DNA of 64,000 bases from Hexactinellida sp. DTS-2022 (taxonomy: Eukaryota > Porifera > Hexactinellida): assembly GCA_028753945.1 (NCBI GenBank), contig JAPNXP010000015.1:3472001-3536000 (forward strand), read 5' to 3'. Of the stretch, positions 47,291 to 56,380 are shown piece after piece. The position numbers and the translations under genes were made by a program. Below the pieces are notes generated by a model, which saw only the letters and a program-made list of their open reading frames with translations, was not told the origin of the DNA and did not search any database. Every line of letters starts with the position of its first letter. Position 1 is the first letter of the stretch.

Positions 47291-50200
47291 ATGGCGACTA
47301 TAGATAATAATATAGTCAAAGAATCCACAAACAAGGGTGCCGAGCTAAATGATATTGAAATAAAATGTAAGATTTGGTATAAAGTCAATAATTGCCTGCT
47401 GGTCCTATTCTATTTCCTGGGCCTGCTTAGTCTCGGCGGTCTGCTGTTGCTCTGCTATTGGTTCCCGCGGGTCAAGAGCTGCCTTGTCGGACGTCGCTGT
47501 CGCTTGAAGGAAGCCACCCATGTGCTTATTCGCGATATTGATAATGACTGGAATATTGTTAAGATCCGCTCTATTCACCTAGAAAACAGAGATCCGTTGG
47601 AAATAAATGAATCCTCGGGCGAGGACGAGAGCGCTCGACTCGTGGTAGAGCAAAACTGTCCGTTTCGTTATTTCTCTTTCCGTCAGGCCAGATATGTAAT
47701 TGACGAGAAATCGGATGATGCCTATTTGCAAACTGCCTATGACGTAGGCTACACCTGTGAGCAGATATACGAACTGGCGGATAGGAACTCAGCGCATACC
47801 TTCAGTGACATAACAAAGATATACGGACCCAATGTGATCGACGTCCCGGTTAAATCCTACGTACAACTGTTCATTGAGGAGATTCTAAATCCGTTCTACC
47901 TATTCCAGATATTCAGCATCGCTATCTGGGTGCTAGTCAACTACTACTACTACGCCGGTGCCGTGTTGATTATCTCCACAGTATCCATTGTGCTGAGTCT
48001 CTACCAGACCCGCACGAACATGGTCCAGCTGAAGAACATGGTTGCGTTCTCCTGCAGTGTGACGGTGCACCGCGGGCTTGTCATCCACCCGAACACGCCG
48101 AGTCATGCGCTGTATCCCGGTGACGTCATTGAGATTCCCCGAAGCGGCTTCAGAGTCCCTTGCGATTGCGCGCTTATATCCGGCAATGCGATCGTTAACG
48201 AGAGCATGCTAACGGGTGAGAGCGTGCCCGTGTTTAAGACCCCCCTATTGCACGACGCCCAACTGTACAGTGTGAGTGAAAGCAAGCGACAGACGCTATT
48301 TAACGGCACTCAAGTCATACAAACGAGAAATCTGCCGAACTCTAAAATCTTCGCGTTCGTGCTTAGAACCGGCTACAGCACTTCTAAGGGAGAGCTCGTT
48401 CGCTCCATTCTCTACCCCAGACCGACCAGACTGCGCTTCTATCGCCAATCTCTCAAGTTCCTCGTGTTCCTGATTATCCTGGGCCTCATAGGCATGACGT
48501 ACACACTCGTGTACGAGACGATCAAGAAAGAACAGCCGTTCACCATATTCCTGTACATGTCGGACCTGTTCACCACAGCGGTGCCGCCCTCCCTGCCTGC
48601 AGCCATGACTGTAGGCATCATATACGCGCTGGCGCGGCTTAAAAAGAAGAATATATTCTGTATCAGTCCCCAGAGGATTAACGTGTGTGGAAAGATTAAA
48701 TGTGTGTGTTTCGACAAGACTGGGACACTGACTGAGGACGGGCTGAACTTCTGGGGCGTGGTTCCGGCAGGGGAGGGCCCGGTGCACGAGCCTCGGGGCC
48801 TAGGCATAACCCCGCTAACAACCGCCATGTCCTGCTGCCACACACTCACGCTCGTAGACGGCCAGTTGGTGGGAGACTCTGTAGACATCAACATGTTCAG
48901 GGCCACGGGCTGGGAGTTCGAAGAGCCGCAGGAAGAGACCAACCGGTTCGATTTGTTAGTCCCCGCTCTGGTCCGGGCCCCTGTCTCCGCCGGCGCCTTC
49001 GAGGCTGGCATCCTGCACCAGTACCCGTTCGCCTCGGAGCTGCAGCGAATGAGCGTGGTGGTTAAGTCTCTGAGAGACGACCGGCCCGAGGACCTCATGC
49101 TCTACGCCAAGGGCTCTCCCGAAATGATCGCCAGCCTGTCGGTCCCGGAATCCCTCCCCGGGAACTTCGACGAGGTTCTGGCCCTCTACACTAACCTGGG
49201 TCTGCGCGTGCTGGCATTCGCCTGCAAGGAAGTGACCGTTCCGTGGCACAAGGTCAGCCGCATCCCTCGTCTGGAGATGGAGCGCGAGCTGACCTTCCTA
49301 GGCCTGCTGTTGATGCAGAACAAACTCAAGCCCGTCACTACCAACGTTATTCGCGAGCTAACCACAGCCGACATCCGTAGCATAATGATAACTGGCGACA
49401 ATCTGTTGACAGCTGTCAACGTGGCTTTCGAATGCGAAGTGATACCACCACAAATGGAAGTATTCATAATTTCGATTGACGAGTCATCCCTCTCAAAGTC
49501 CCCAGACATAGATGCAAGCATTATTTTCACGCCGCAGAACTCGGAACGGGTTCTAGAGCCAGTCTCACATTCCAACCCCCTCTCCGTGTTACCCAACACT
49601 AAGTACTGTTTCGCTATTAGCGGCCCCACCTTCCATTTGCTGCAGACACGCGCCAGTAAGTGGCTGCTGTCTGCTGTGCTGTTAAAGTGCGCCGTGTTCG
49701 CTAGAATGTCTCCCAAACAGAAATCCGTTGTTGTAGAAGAGCTACAGAAACTAGGATATGTCGTGGCCATGTGTGGAGACGGAGCCAATGACTGCGGGGC
49801 GTTAAAAGCCGCAGATGTGGGCGTGAGTCTCTCTGACTCCGAGGCTTCTGTGGCCTCCCATTTCACATCCAAGGTACAAGACGTTCGATGCGTGCCTGTC
49901 GTTATTAAGGAGGGCCGGACTGCACTCGTCACCTCGTTCAGCATTTTCAAATTCATGGCTCTGTACTGCGTGACGGAGTTCACCTCTGTAGTGATGATGT
50001 ACTGGTGGCTGTCCAACCTGGGCGACTGGCAATACCTGTACATAGACCTGGTGCAGGTGTTCGCGCTCGCCCTGGTGATGGGCTACACCAAGCCTTACCC
50101 GCATCTGGCTAAGAGACGGCCCTCCGCTAATCTTGTTAACTCCATTAATCTTATTTCCTGCGGGCTGCACATGCTGCTGGCCATTGGATTCCAGGTGAGC

Positions 50201-50731
50201 GCTTACATGCTGCTGAGAACCACCAAGTGGTACGTGCCGACCTTTGTAGCGCCACGGGCGAACCCGTTTGGGGTAGACTACGTGTATATATTCGAGAATA
50301 CGGTAATTTTCTCTTTCTCTACTTTTCAGTACTTGATCCTAGCCTTCGTGTTTTCAGTGGGCCCGCCATACCGCATGCCATTCTACACGAATATTTATTT
50401 CCTTCTCTGCTTTATAATATTAACACTCGTCTCCTTGGTGTTTGCATTTCTCCCCTGGAATGAGTGGTTTGTTCTCCGGGCCGTGTACCAGTTCATTCAG
50501 ATAAAGTACATCCACTCGTGGACTTTCAAGCTGGGGCTGATACTTTTCGCGGGCGTCTACCTGCTAGTCGCTCTCATTGTTGAGGATTTCATAATTCAGA
50601 CGGAATGGTTTCGCGTGTTGGTTCATTTCTTTCTCTGTAAGAGACGACAAAAGAATTTATACAAACGTTTGTTGGCGGATTTGAAGAAGGGGCCTGATGT
50701 TTTCAGACAGGCCGTACTCGAGTTGAAATAG
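47291..50731 (+). CDS. ATP13A: P5B-type ATPase (ATP13A2/3-like, polyamine transporter family)
   Basis: A P-type ATPase of 1,146 residues (human ATP13A2 about 1,180), in a family that exports polyamines from late endosomes and lysosomes. The actuator loop is LTGESVPV. The P5B signature in M4 is PPSLPAAMTVGIIYALARLK, which distinguishes it from P5A (PPELP). The phosphorylation motif is DKTGTLTEDGL, followed by ISPQRINVCGK-type context upstream. The hinge is CGDGANDCGALKAADVGVSL. Ten or so TM segments are visible, plus an N-terminal hydrophobic pair typical of P5B. All catalytic residues are present, so it should be active. Single exon of 3.4 kb, ATG at 47291. Which of ATP13A2-5 it matches cannot be told, and invertebrates often have one P5B gene. 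Confidence 0.93.
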   Translation: MATIDNNIVKESTNKGAELNDIEIKCKIWYKVNNCLLVLFYFLGLLSLGGLLLLCYWFPRVKSCLVGRRCRLKEATHVLIRDIDNDWNIVKIRSIHLENRDPLEINESSGEDESARLVVEQNCPFRYFSFRQARYVIDEKSDDAYLQTAYDVGYTCEQIYELADRNSAHTFSDITKIYGPNVIDVPVKSYVQLFIEEILNPFYLFQIFSIAIWVLVNYYYYAGAVLIISTVSIVLSLYQTRTNMVQLKNMVAFSCSVTVHRGLVIHPNTPSHALYPGDVIEIPRSGFRVPCDCALISGNAIVNESMLTGESVPVFKTPLLHDAQLYSVSESKRQTLFNGTQVIQTRNLPNSKIFAFVLRTGYSTSKGELVRSILYPRPTRLRFYRQSLKFLVFLIILGLIGMTYTLVYETIKKEQPFTIFLYMSDLFTTAVPPSLPAAMTVGIIYALARLKKKNIFCISPQRINVCGKIKCVCFDKTGTLTEDGLNFWGVVPAGEGPVHEPRGLGITPLTTAMSCCHTLTLVDGQLVGDSVDINMFRATGWEFEEPQEETNRFDLLVPALVRAPVSAGAFEAGILHQYPFASELQRMSVVVKSLRDDRPEDLMLYAKGSPEMIASLSVPESLPGNFDEVLALYTNLGLRVLAFACKEVTVPWHKVSRIPRLEMERELTFLGLLLMQNKLKPVTTNVIRELTTADIRSIMITGDNLLTAVNVAFECEVIPPQMEVFIISIDESSLSKSPDIDASIIFTPQNSERVLEPVSHSNPLSVLPNTKYCFAISGPTFHLLQTRASKWLLSAVLLKCAVFARMSPKQKSVVVEELQKLGYVVAMCGDGANDCGALKAADVGVSLSDSEASVASHFTSKVQDVRCVPVVIKEGRTALVTSFSIFKFMALYCVTEFTSVVMMYWWLSNLGDWQYLYIDLVQVFALALVMGYTKPYPHLAKRRPSANLVNSINLISCGLHMLLAIGFQVSAYMLLRTTKWYVPTFVAPRANPFGVDYVYIFENTVIFSFSTFQYLILAFVFSVGPPYRMPFYTNIYFLLCFIILTLVSLVFAFLPWNEWFVLRAVYQFIQIKYIHSWTFKLGLILFAGVYLLVALIVEDFIIQTEWFRVLVHFFLCKRRQKNLYKRLLADLKKGPDVFRQAVLELK

Positions 50732-50888
50732 AGATGCTATCGCATCCTTTTTTTAGTTTTATTTGTGTGCTTAAATTGCTAAATTGTTATATAATTTATT
50801 GCTCTACCCGAATGATATCCTATATATTTTGAAAAGTTCAATTAAATCCCTCTTTATATGCCGTACGTGTATCGAATAGCGATATCAT

Positions 50889-51626
50889 ATGCTGCGGAGA
50901 GTCGCACAGGGCAGGGAGGTTGTTATCGACCCGCTTTCTGGGAATTCCTACTACCAATCCTCTCTCGCTCCCGCCGCACAGCCTAAGCCCCTGTTCGACG
51001 CTACCCCGATACAGCAGAGACGGGCACCAGAGGGGGGGCACTCACGTTTGACTCTAGATTCCAGCTCACAATCGAGAGAGCGAGTGGCCAGCTCTCTCGC
51101 CCTGGAAACGAATGCGTTCTCTTCGCATCCTCTGATTACCAACACTAACAGGGGCATTAATAAGTCGCAGGACTCTGTTTGCTTTTCCAAATCAGACATC
51201 GACTCCGTTGAGTATATTAACCAGGTTGACAACAAGTTCATATGCTGTCTGTTGTCGGTTAAGAAGAGAGATATTCTTGTGTTGTTCGACCAGCACGCAG
51301 TGCATGAGCGAATACGCCTGGAAGGGTTAATTTCGGAAGCGAAGAAATGCACCAAAGACAGTTCCATTCCCAGAGCGCAGCTAGAAATGCTGCAATCCAG
51401 GGCTTGTCACGGCGCTATTAAGTTCGGAGACAAACTGGACGAAGAAACCTCCAGGCGACTCCTGGACTCACTCAAGCACTGCGCTCTCCCGTTCCAATGC
51501 GCGCACGGACGGCCGTCAATCGCCCCGCTGCTGAACATTGCTAGCTCCACTGCTAGCACATACACTTACACTTGTAACCTCACAAAGCTTAGAACACTAT
51601 GTACAAACTCGGGTTTATTTGATTGA
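50889..51626 (+). CDS. MLH3-like MutL C-terminal endonuclease domain without ATPase half
   Basis: A 245-residue protein matching only the C-terminal dimerisation/endonuclease domain of MLH3. It has the metal-binding motif DQHAVHERIRLE (DQHA-x2-E-x4-E), ACHGAIKFGD and CAHGRPSIAPL, the conserved catalytic-site elements. Full MLH3 has an N-terminal GHKL ATPase and more than 1,000 residues; there is no trace of that in the 157 bp between the ATPase stop and this ATG, nor elsewhere in the window. The first 70 residues are disordered. It could still pair with MLH1 and nick DNA, be a 3' fragment of a relocated gene, or be a decaying copy. The endonuclease motifs are intact, which argues against decay. 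Confidence 0.8.
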   Translation: MLRRVAQGREVVIDPLSGNSYYQSSLAPAAQPKPLFDATPIQQRRAPEGGHSRLTLDSSSQSRERVASSLALETNAFSSHPLITNTNRGINKSQDSVCFSKSDIDSVEYINQVDNKFICCLLSVKKRDILVLFDQHAVHERIRLEGLISEAKKCTKDSSIPRAQLEMLQSRACHGAIKFGDKLDEETSRRLLDSLKHCALPFQCAHGRPSIAPLLNIASSTASTYTYTCNLTKLRTLCTNSGLFD

Positions 51627-52290
51627 GATTTAATTTAATTAATATGGTTACACTTTCTTGCATCAGTTGTACAGCCCTACAGCGAAGCATCTATTAATGT
51701 TGCCTCCCTGGAATAAGCTAGCTATTAGTTATGAGATAACTGAACAGCAATGTTGTGTCTGGTGTAGGTAGTCAGCTAGCCTAATTAGCAGGTAATTAGC
51801 CACGTGAAGCTGTTTCCACGAGTTTTCTATTGCGTTTCCATAATAAGTATTCCCTTATAGAGAGACTGCTAAATACCAGATATTCTTCCCGGGATTCTAA
51901 CAACGGGTTTTCTTTCGCAGCGCTGTATTAACCTTCGTATGGATATTCTTAACAGCTGATTTCCTTATTCGCTAATTATGGAAACGATTAGTGGTTAATT
52001 AAGTTTCTTCAAGAGATATGACCTCCATCTTCTCAATTGTAATTGAAAGGAATAAAACATCGATAATAGAATTGACTACATCATCTGACCTCAGATTTCT
52101 TTATACGTAAATACAGTAAATCAATTAAATGATCAGGTCACGAACAATTCAATTTCTTCTACATAGTATGCCCACTGATCTAGACCACTTCTTGAGTTCG
52201 TACAATATTGAATTGCCAAACAATTGTACAATTATATAAGAGAAAGTACGAATGACTAATAACAAAAAGAATAACATTTAAATCTCTACA
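51627..52290. other. AT-rich spacer
   Basis: About 660 bp between the MLH3-like and coiled-coil genes. No supported gene, RNA or repeat. Confidence 0.4.
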
Positions 52291-53583
52291 ATGAGTGCGA
52301 TAAACACTGCAATAAAACAGGACGGGAAAATTAAAATCGCCGGATGCTCAAAGGTATCTACAAAAGATAGTAATTCATCTCCAAACTCTGAGAAAAAGAT
52401 CTCAGTTCCAACTACTAACAAATCGAATATTCCTAAATCTGGGGTTCCTGTGAAGTCCCAGCAGTTATCACACAGACCACACTCCTATTCCAGCTTCAAC
52501 AAGGATAAAGTTCCTGGCGAGAACGCGGAAACGCATCAAGCAAATAGGATCCGTGCCTCCAAAAGTAAAACTCCTCTAGGGCACTCCGCCATTACATTTA
52601 CCAGTCAAACTAACGACAGTATGAAACACAGGATCGGTCAGTCGACAGCCCTGCCTCAAGAGTTAAAACGTAAGAGCATCTCAGGTCCTAGTGTCCCCTT
52701 AAGATCGGAGTCGCCCGAGTTCCCCTTAACTGCGGAATCTCCCACCTCGTCCAGCGCGGATAACTCGGAAACCGCCTCTCCCAAACTCGAGCTAGCTAAC
52801 GAAATTAGCGACGACTCTTTAGTCGTTTCAGACAATCCCGAGGATGCCGGCAAGCCTCCGTTTGTTATTACCAAGTCGCTCCCCGAGGAATCCCTGTCGC
52901 GGCTGCACGTCCACGAGTGCCACTCCGAGACGGACAGTCGCGGGAACACCCCCGCTTGCTGCCACACCGGCCTGCTCGCCTCCAAGAAGAGATCCGTCAG
53001 CAAGCGGCCCGGACACCTGAGACACCTGAAGAAGCTCAGCGTGACCCGCATGCAGACTCTGAAGGACTACCTGAGCATTTACGAGGAGCGTCTCGGGCGC
53101 ATCAAGGCGGACCAGCCCGTCCTTATGAACGCAGCCCAGCAGCGGTGCGACGAGATGGTTTGTAGGCTCACCGCTCAGTGGATGGGATACAAGTCCCAGA
53201 TTGAGAAGCAGTACGAAGAGCTGGTGAAGGAGACTGAAACGCACAGACAGAGTATAATCAATGACCTCGAGAAGCTGGAGAATCTCCAGAGCGAGTCCTC
53301 CACCCTCTACGACATCTGCGACCTGGAAGAAGATGACCTGAACCTTGGGAAGTGGATTCAAGCGATTAAAGAGAAATACAACAACACATTCACCGAATAC
53401 AACAACATAGAGGCCATAGAGTTCTTCCCTTCAATTTCCATAGAGAAGATTGATGGGATACGAACTGGTTACGAAACTCAAATGCTACAGCTGTACGAAT
53501 CTATTCCCAACTTGACGCCTCCGAACACAAACACAGAGGAACCTGCCCGCAAACATGACTATCCACGAACCTCTACTCTGTAG
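52291..53583 (+). CDS. Coiled-coil protein of unknown function
   Basis: A 430-residue protein. The first 230 residues are disordered, Ser/Lys/Pro-rich and probably phosphorylated. A basic patch (KKRSVSKRPGHLRHLKK, about 232-248) leads into a helical coiled-coil region (about 250-345, e.g. YKSQIEKQYEELVKETET). A second helical part follows, and the C-terminus is TSTL, a possible class I PDZ ligand. There are no Cys-rich domains or membrane segments. The shape recalls the coiled-coil portion of TRIM-type or microtubule-associated proteins, but no family is recognised. Single exon with a strong ATG. Confidence 0.75.
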   Translation: MSAINTAIKQDGKIKIAGCSKVSTKDSNSSPNSEKKISVPTTNKSNIPKSGVPVKSQQLSHRPHSYSSFNKDKVPGENAETHQANRIRASKSKTPLGHSAITFTSQTNDSMKHRIGQSTALPQELKRKSISGPSVPLRSESPEFPLTAESPTSSSADNSETASPKLELANEISDDSLVVSDNPEDAGKPPFVITKSLPEESLSRLHVHECHSETDSRGNTPACCHTGLLASKKRSVSKRPGHLRHLKKLSVTRMQTLKDYLSIYEERLGRIKADQPVLMNAAQQRCDEMVCRLTAQWMGYKSQIEKQYEELVKETETHRQSIINDLEKLENLQSESSTLYDICDLEEDDLNLGKWIQAIKEKYNNTFTEYNNIEAIEFFPSISIEKIDGIRTGYETQMLQLYESIPNLTPPNTNTEEPARKHDYPRTSTL

Positions 53584-55462
53584 TAACTGCATACCCTCTA
53601 ACTAACGCAGTGTTAAGTTGTAAATTGTATATACTGCTCAATTACTATACTTTTATACACGTCAGTATTTGGGATACGTTGTTAAATCGTATTGTTAATT
53701 TTTAACAGGTCAATGATAAGGGTTCAATGATATAAGCTGTCGATAATTTGTTCAAAATTATTATCTAATCGATTTGCAATCTTGTTATAATGTCCATCTG
53801 TAGAGATTACGAAGTCTAATCGTTTCGTAGTATGCAGAACTTGTATCTGCTCTGTTAATTTGTTGACAAGCTAGTTTAATGGCCGCCTCGCGTCTGTCTT
53901 AATTATAATAAGATACTAATTATAATAGGAATTCGGATAATCTGTACATTTCGGATTCCACTGGCCATAAAGGACAAATTTTAACGCGATAGCAATTTTA
54001 TCAAATTATTAGTAATTTATTTCGATGCGTATTTATGTGCAAGACTTCATTCGTCAGAAACTAATTGTTATTAATTGCTAATTATGCTCCTTCAATTAAC
54101 GAATTTTATCCAAATAAGGGCCCAAATATATTTACAAGTCAGATTTGATTAATTGTATTGTTGCACTGCTAACACCTTATGTGGTAATAAATATTAATAT
54201 TATAATCATTCATTCATATAAATACATACATGTTACTCAGTTAATATTTTCTTATAAAGTAATGGGTCTGACCCAGCCTTGAAATCCTTGATTGCACAAG
54301 GATTGAATATTTTTGCTTATCATATGATAGTGACATAAATTCATTATTTTATTAGAGATTTTATGACGTTTGAAATCTTAATCACAGAGTTTAGTCTATA
54401 GCCAATAATTATGAGAAAATTTCCTCGATATGGGCACACGTAGTCAAGAAGACGCTAGAATCATAATGACTGTTATTTTGATATTTCCCATCTTATTCTC
54501 ACCAATTAATACTGTTGGGCAACTAGATATATCCAGTCTATTACAACAAATTTGTACCTGTTTACGTTGTATCCGAACACAATTTATGGATAATTAGGAT
54601 GATATTTGTTGTTTTGTTTGAATTAATTAATTTCGAAGTATTCATTCTATTCATGCTATTTTCTAAGAATTTGATCAAACTTATTACATGATATTTCTCA
54701 TGACCTAGGCTATCAAATCTCTCCTATATCCGGCCTATAATTGGAGTTATTTCACAAAATGCGAATAAACAATAATTTCTTGATTAATTTCAAAATATTT
54801 TCCCCAATTTTAATATTAAACTAGCTCACATTAATCCCACGTGGTGATACTATACAAAATCTCCAATAAATAGCAATTATAGTTAAGTATTCACTTTCAT
54901 TTTCTCTTTGAAGATATATCCCATTTAACTTATCTATGCAGCTATAAGGTTACAATTAGATCATGGATTCCAGATAGTGTATCACATATATTCTGTCTTC
55001 AGTTAATTTCCCTCCGGACTATACCCAGTTAGAACACTGAGGCATTACTGCAACCCAATATGCCATCTTGTGAGGCGTTGGAATTTATTTACCATTTGCA
55101 AAGCTCTATTCTAGAGCAAATGATGAAAGAGTTCATCGTTAAATCCATATTATTTATTTTTCTAATCACTAGATATTAGCAAGTGTCCGTGCTTTTTAGT
55201 AAGACAATTAATAAGCACTAATACCGTATAGCAGTTTTTATCTGTGAAGACTAGATTTTAACTGTCCGCCTTTCTAGCTGAATACTTTGATATATTTCAT
55301 AATCATTAGAAGGACTAACTGTTATGTTGTCAGTATGGGATATTTAATATATAGCGTTTAAATACACAGCAAAACATATAAAACTTAATGCTCCAATACT
55401 AGCCAAAGCCCGCTTGCTAAACAGTTTGCATTTATTTAATTGATTAATGAAATGTGCATTAA
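53584..55462. other. AT-rich gene-poor spacer
   Basis: 1.9 kb with no ORF above noise. It contains GGATTCCACTG at 53954-53964, like the MITE terminus found in introns, but no partner end was found. Nothing else is identified. Confidence 0.45.
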
Positions 55463-56380
55463 CTAATTCAAGGCGACTCTTGATACTGCTGTCGGGAAGG
55501 TCCCCTTTACGATTCCTCTAAGGTTCGACCTGCACAAGGCGTTGGCTAGGGCCAGTTGGCTGCAATCCTCTGTTAGACTCTTCCACAGGGTTATCATCCT
55601 CACGACTTGGTCCTTTAATCTCCTCGAGTCGTACTCGATCTCGTCGATCTTTCCTTCTTCCAGCTTGAAGCCTTTCCTCGCCACTGTTTTCCACTCGCGG
55701 CCAATCTCGCTAGCGATAATGTCTATGAACTCTGGACTGATGGGCGAGTTCGCTTCCTCCGGCTCCTCCACGGGGGATTTGGACTCCGGGGAGGGCGTGC
55801 ACGCCTTCATGAAGTGTATCGGTCCGTTGTAGGTGAGGTTATTTATCGTCATTGCCCCTCCGTTAACTTCTGCGTGGTAACTACTCTCGTTTGAAAATAC
55901 ATTTTTCTGTAGATTCATCTCAATGGGATTGTAGTTGTGGTTGGGCGGAGACGTTGGCGTGGAGTTTGGAAATCCGCCGAACTCTGGAAGGTTGTATCTG
56001 TAGAAACCGTTGTGCATCGGATACTGTGGGTATAGAGGGGCCTCTTGTCCCGAATATATAACTTCGACTGGCGATGGTTGTTCCATTCTCTTCGACTGGG
56101 AGTGAACGCGATAACTGCAGAGATGAGTTAGATTGCTTTCTTTAAGGAAGTCTTCGATTATGTTGTTGCAGAAATGGTCGATTAATCCTTTCTTTTTCAA
56201 AATATCAAATATTACCAGAACGGAGTATTTATCCATTTCTGAAAGTTGTAGTTCACTAAACTGTATTTCGTAGTTGGTAGTTGCAATCAACCACTTTTTA
56301 AATTGCTCAACTTGTTCGGGATTTAGCTCTCTGGACAGCTTTACTAAGAAACATGAATATGTGAATGATTTGTACTCCAT
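55463..56380 (-). CDS. FADD-like adaptor: N-terminal death-effector and C-terminal death domain
   Basis: A 305-residue adaptor of the death-receptor type. Residues 5-95 form a DED-like helical bundle (FLVKLSRELNPEQVEQFKKW, then LKKKGLIDHF). A disordered linker of about 125 residues follows. Residues 215-300 are a death domain: IASEIGREWKTVARKGFKLE, then KIDEIEYDSRRLKDQVVRML-like sequence and MITLWKSL, close to the FADD death domain (VGKDWRRLARQL, KIDSIED). The order DED-DD is that of FADD, which bridges death receptors to caspase-8, but FADD (208 aa) has a much shorter linker. Single exon on the minus strand. It lies isolated in AT-rich DNA. Confidence 0.78.
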   Translation of the reverse strand: MEYKSFTYSCFLVKLSRELNPEQVEQFKKWLIATTNYEIQFSELQLSEMDKYSVLVIFDILKKKGLIDHFCNNIIEDFLKESNLTHLCSYRVHSQSKRMEQPSPVEVIYSGQEAPLYPQYPMHNGFYRYNLPEFGGFPNSTPTSPPNHNYNPIEMNLQKNVFSNESSYHAEVNGGAMTINNLTYNGPIHFMKACTPSPESKSPVEEPEEANSPISPEFIDIIASEIGREWKTVARKGFKLEEGKIDEIEYDSRRLKDQVVRMITLWKSLTEDCSQLALANALCRSNLRGIVKGTFPTAVSRVALN

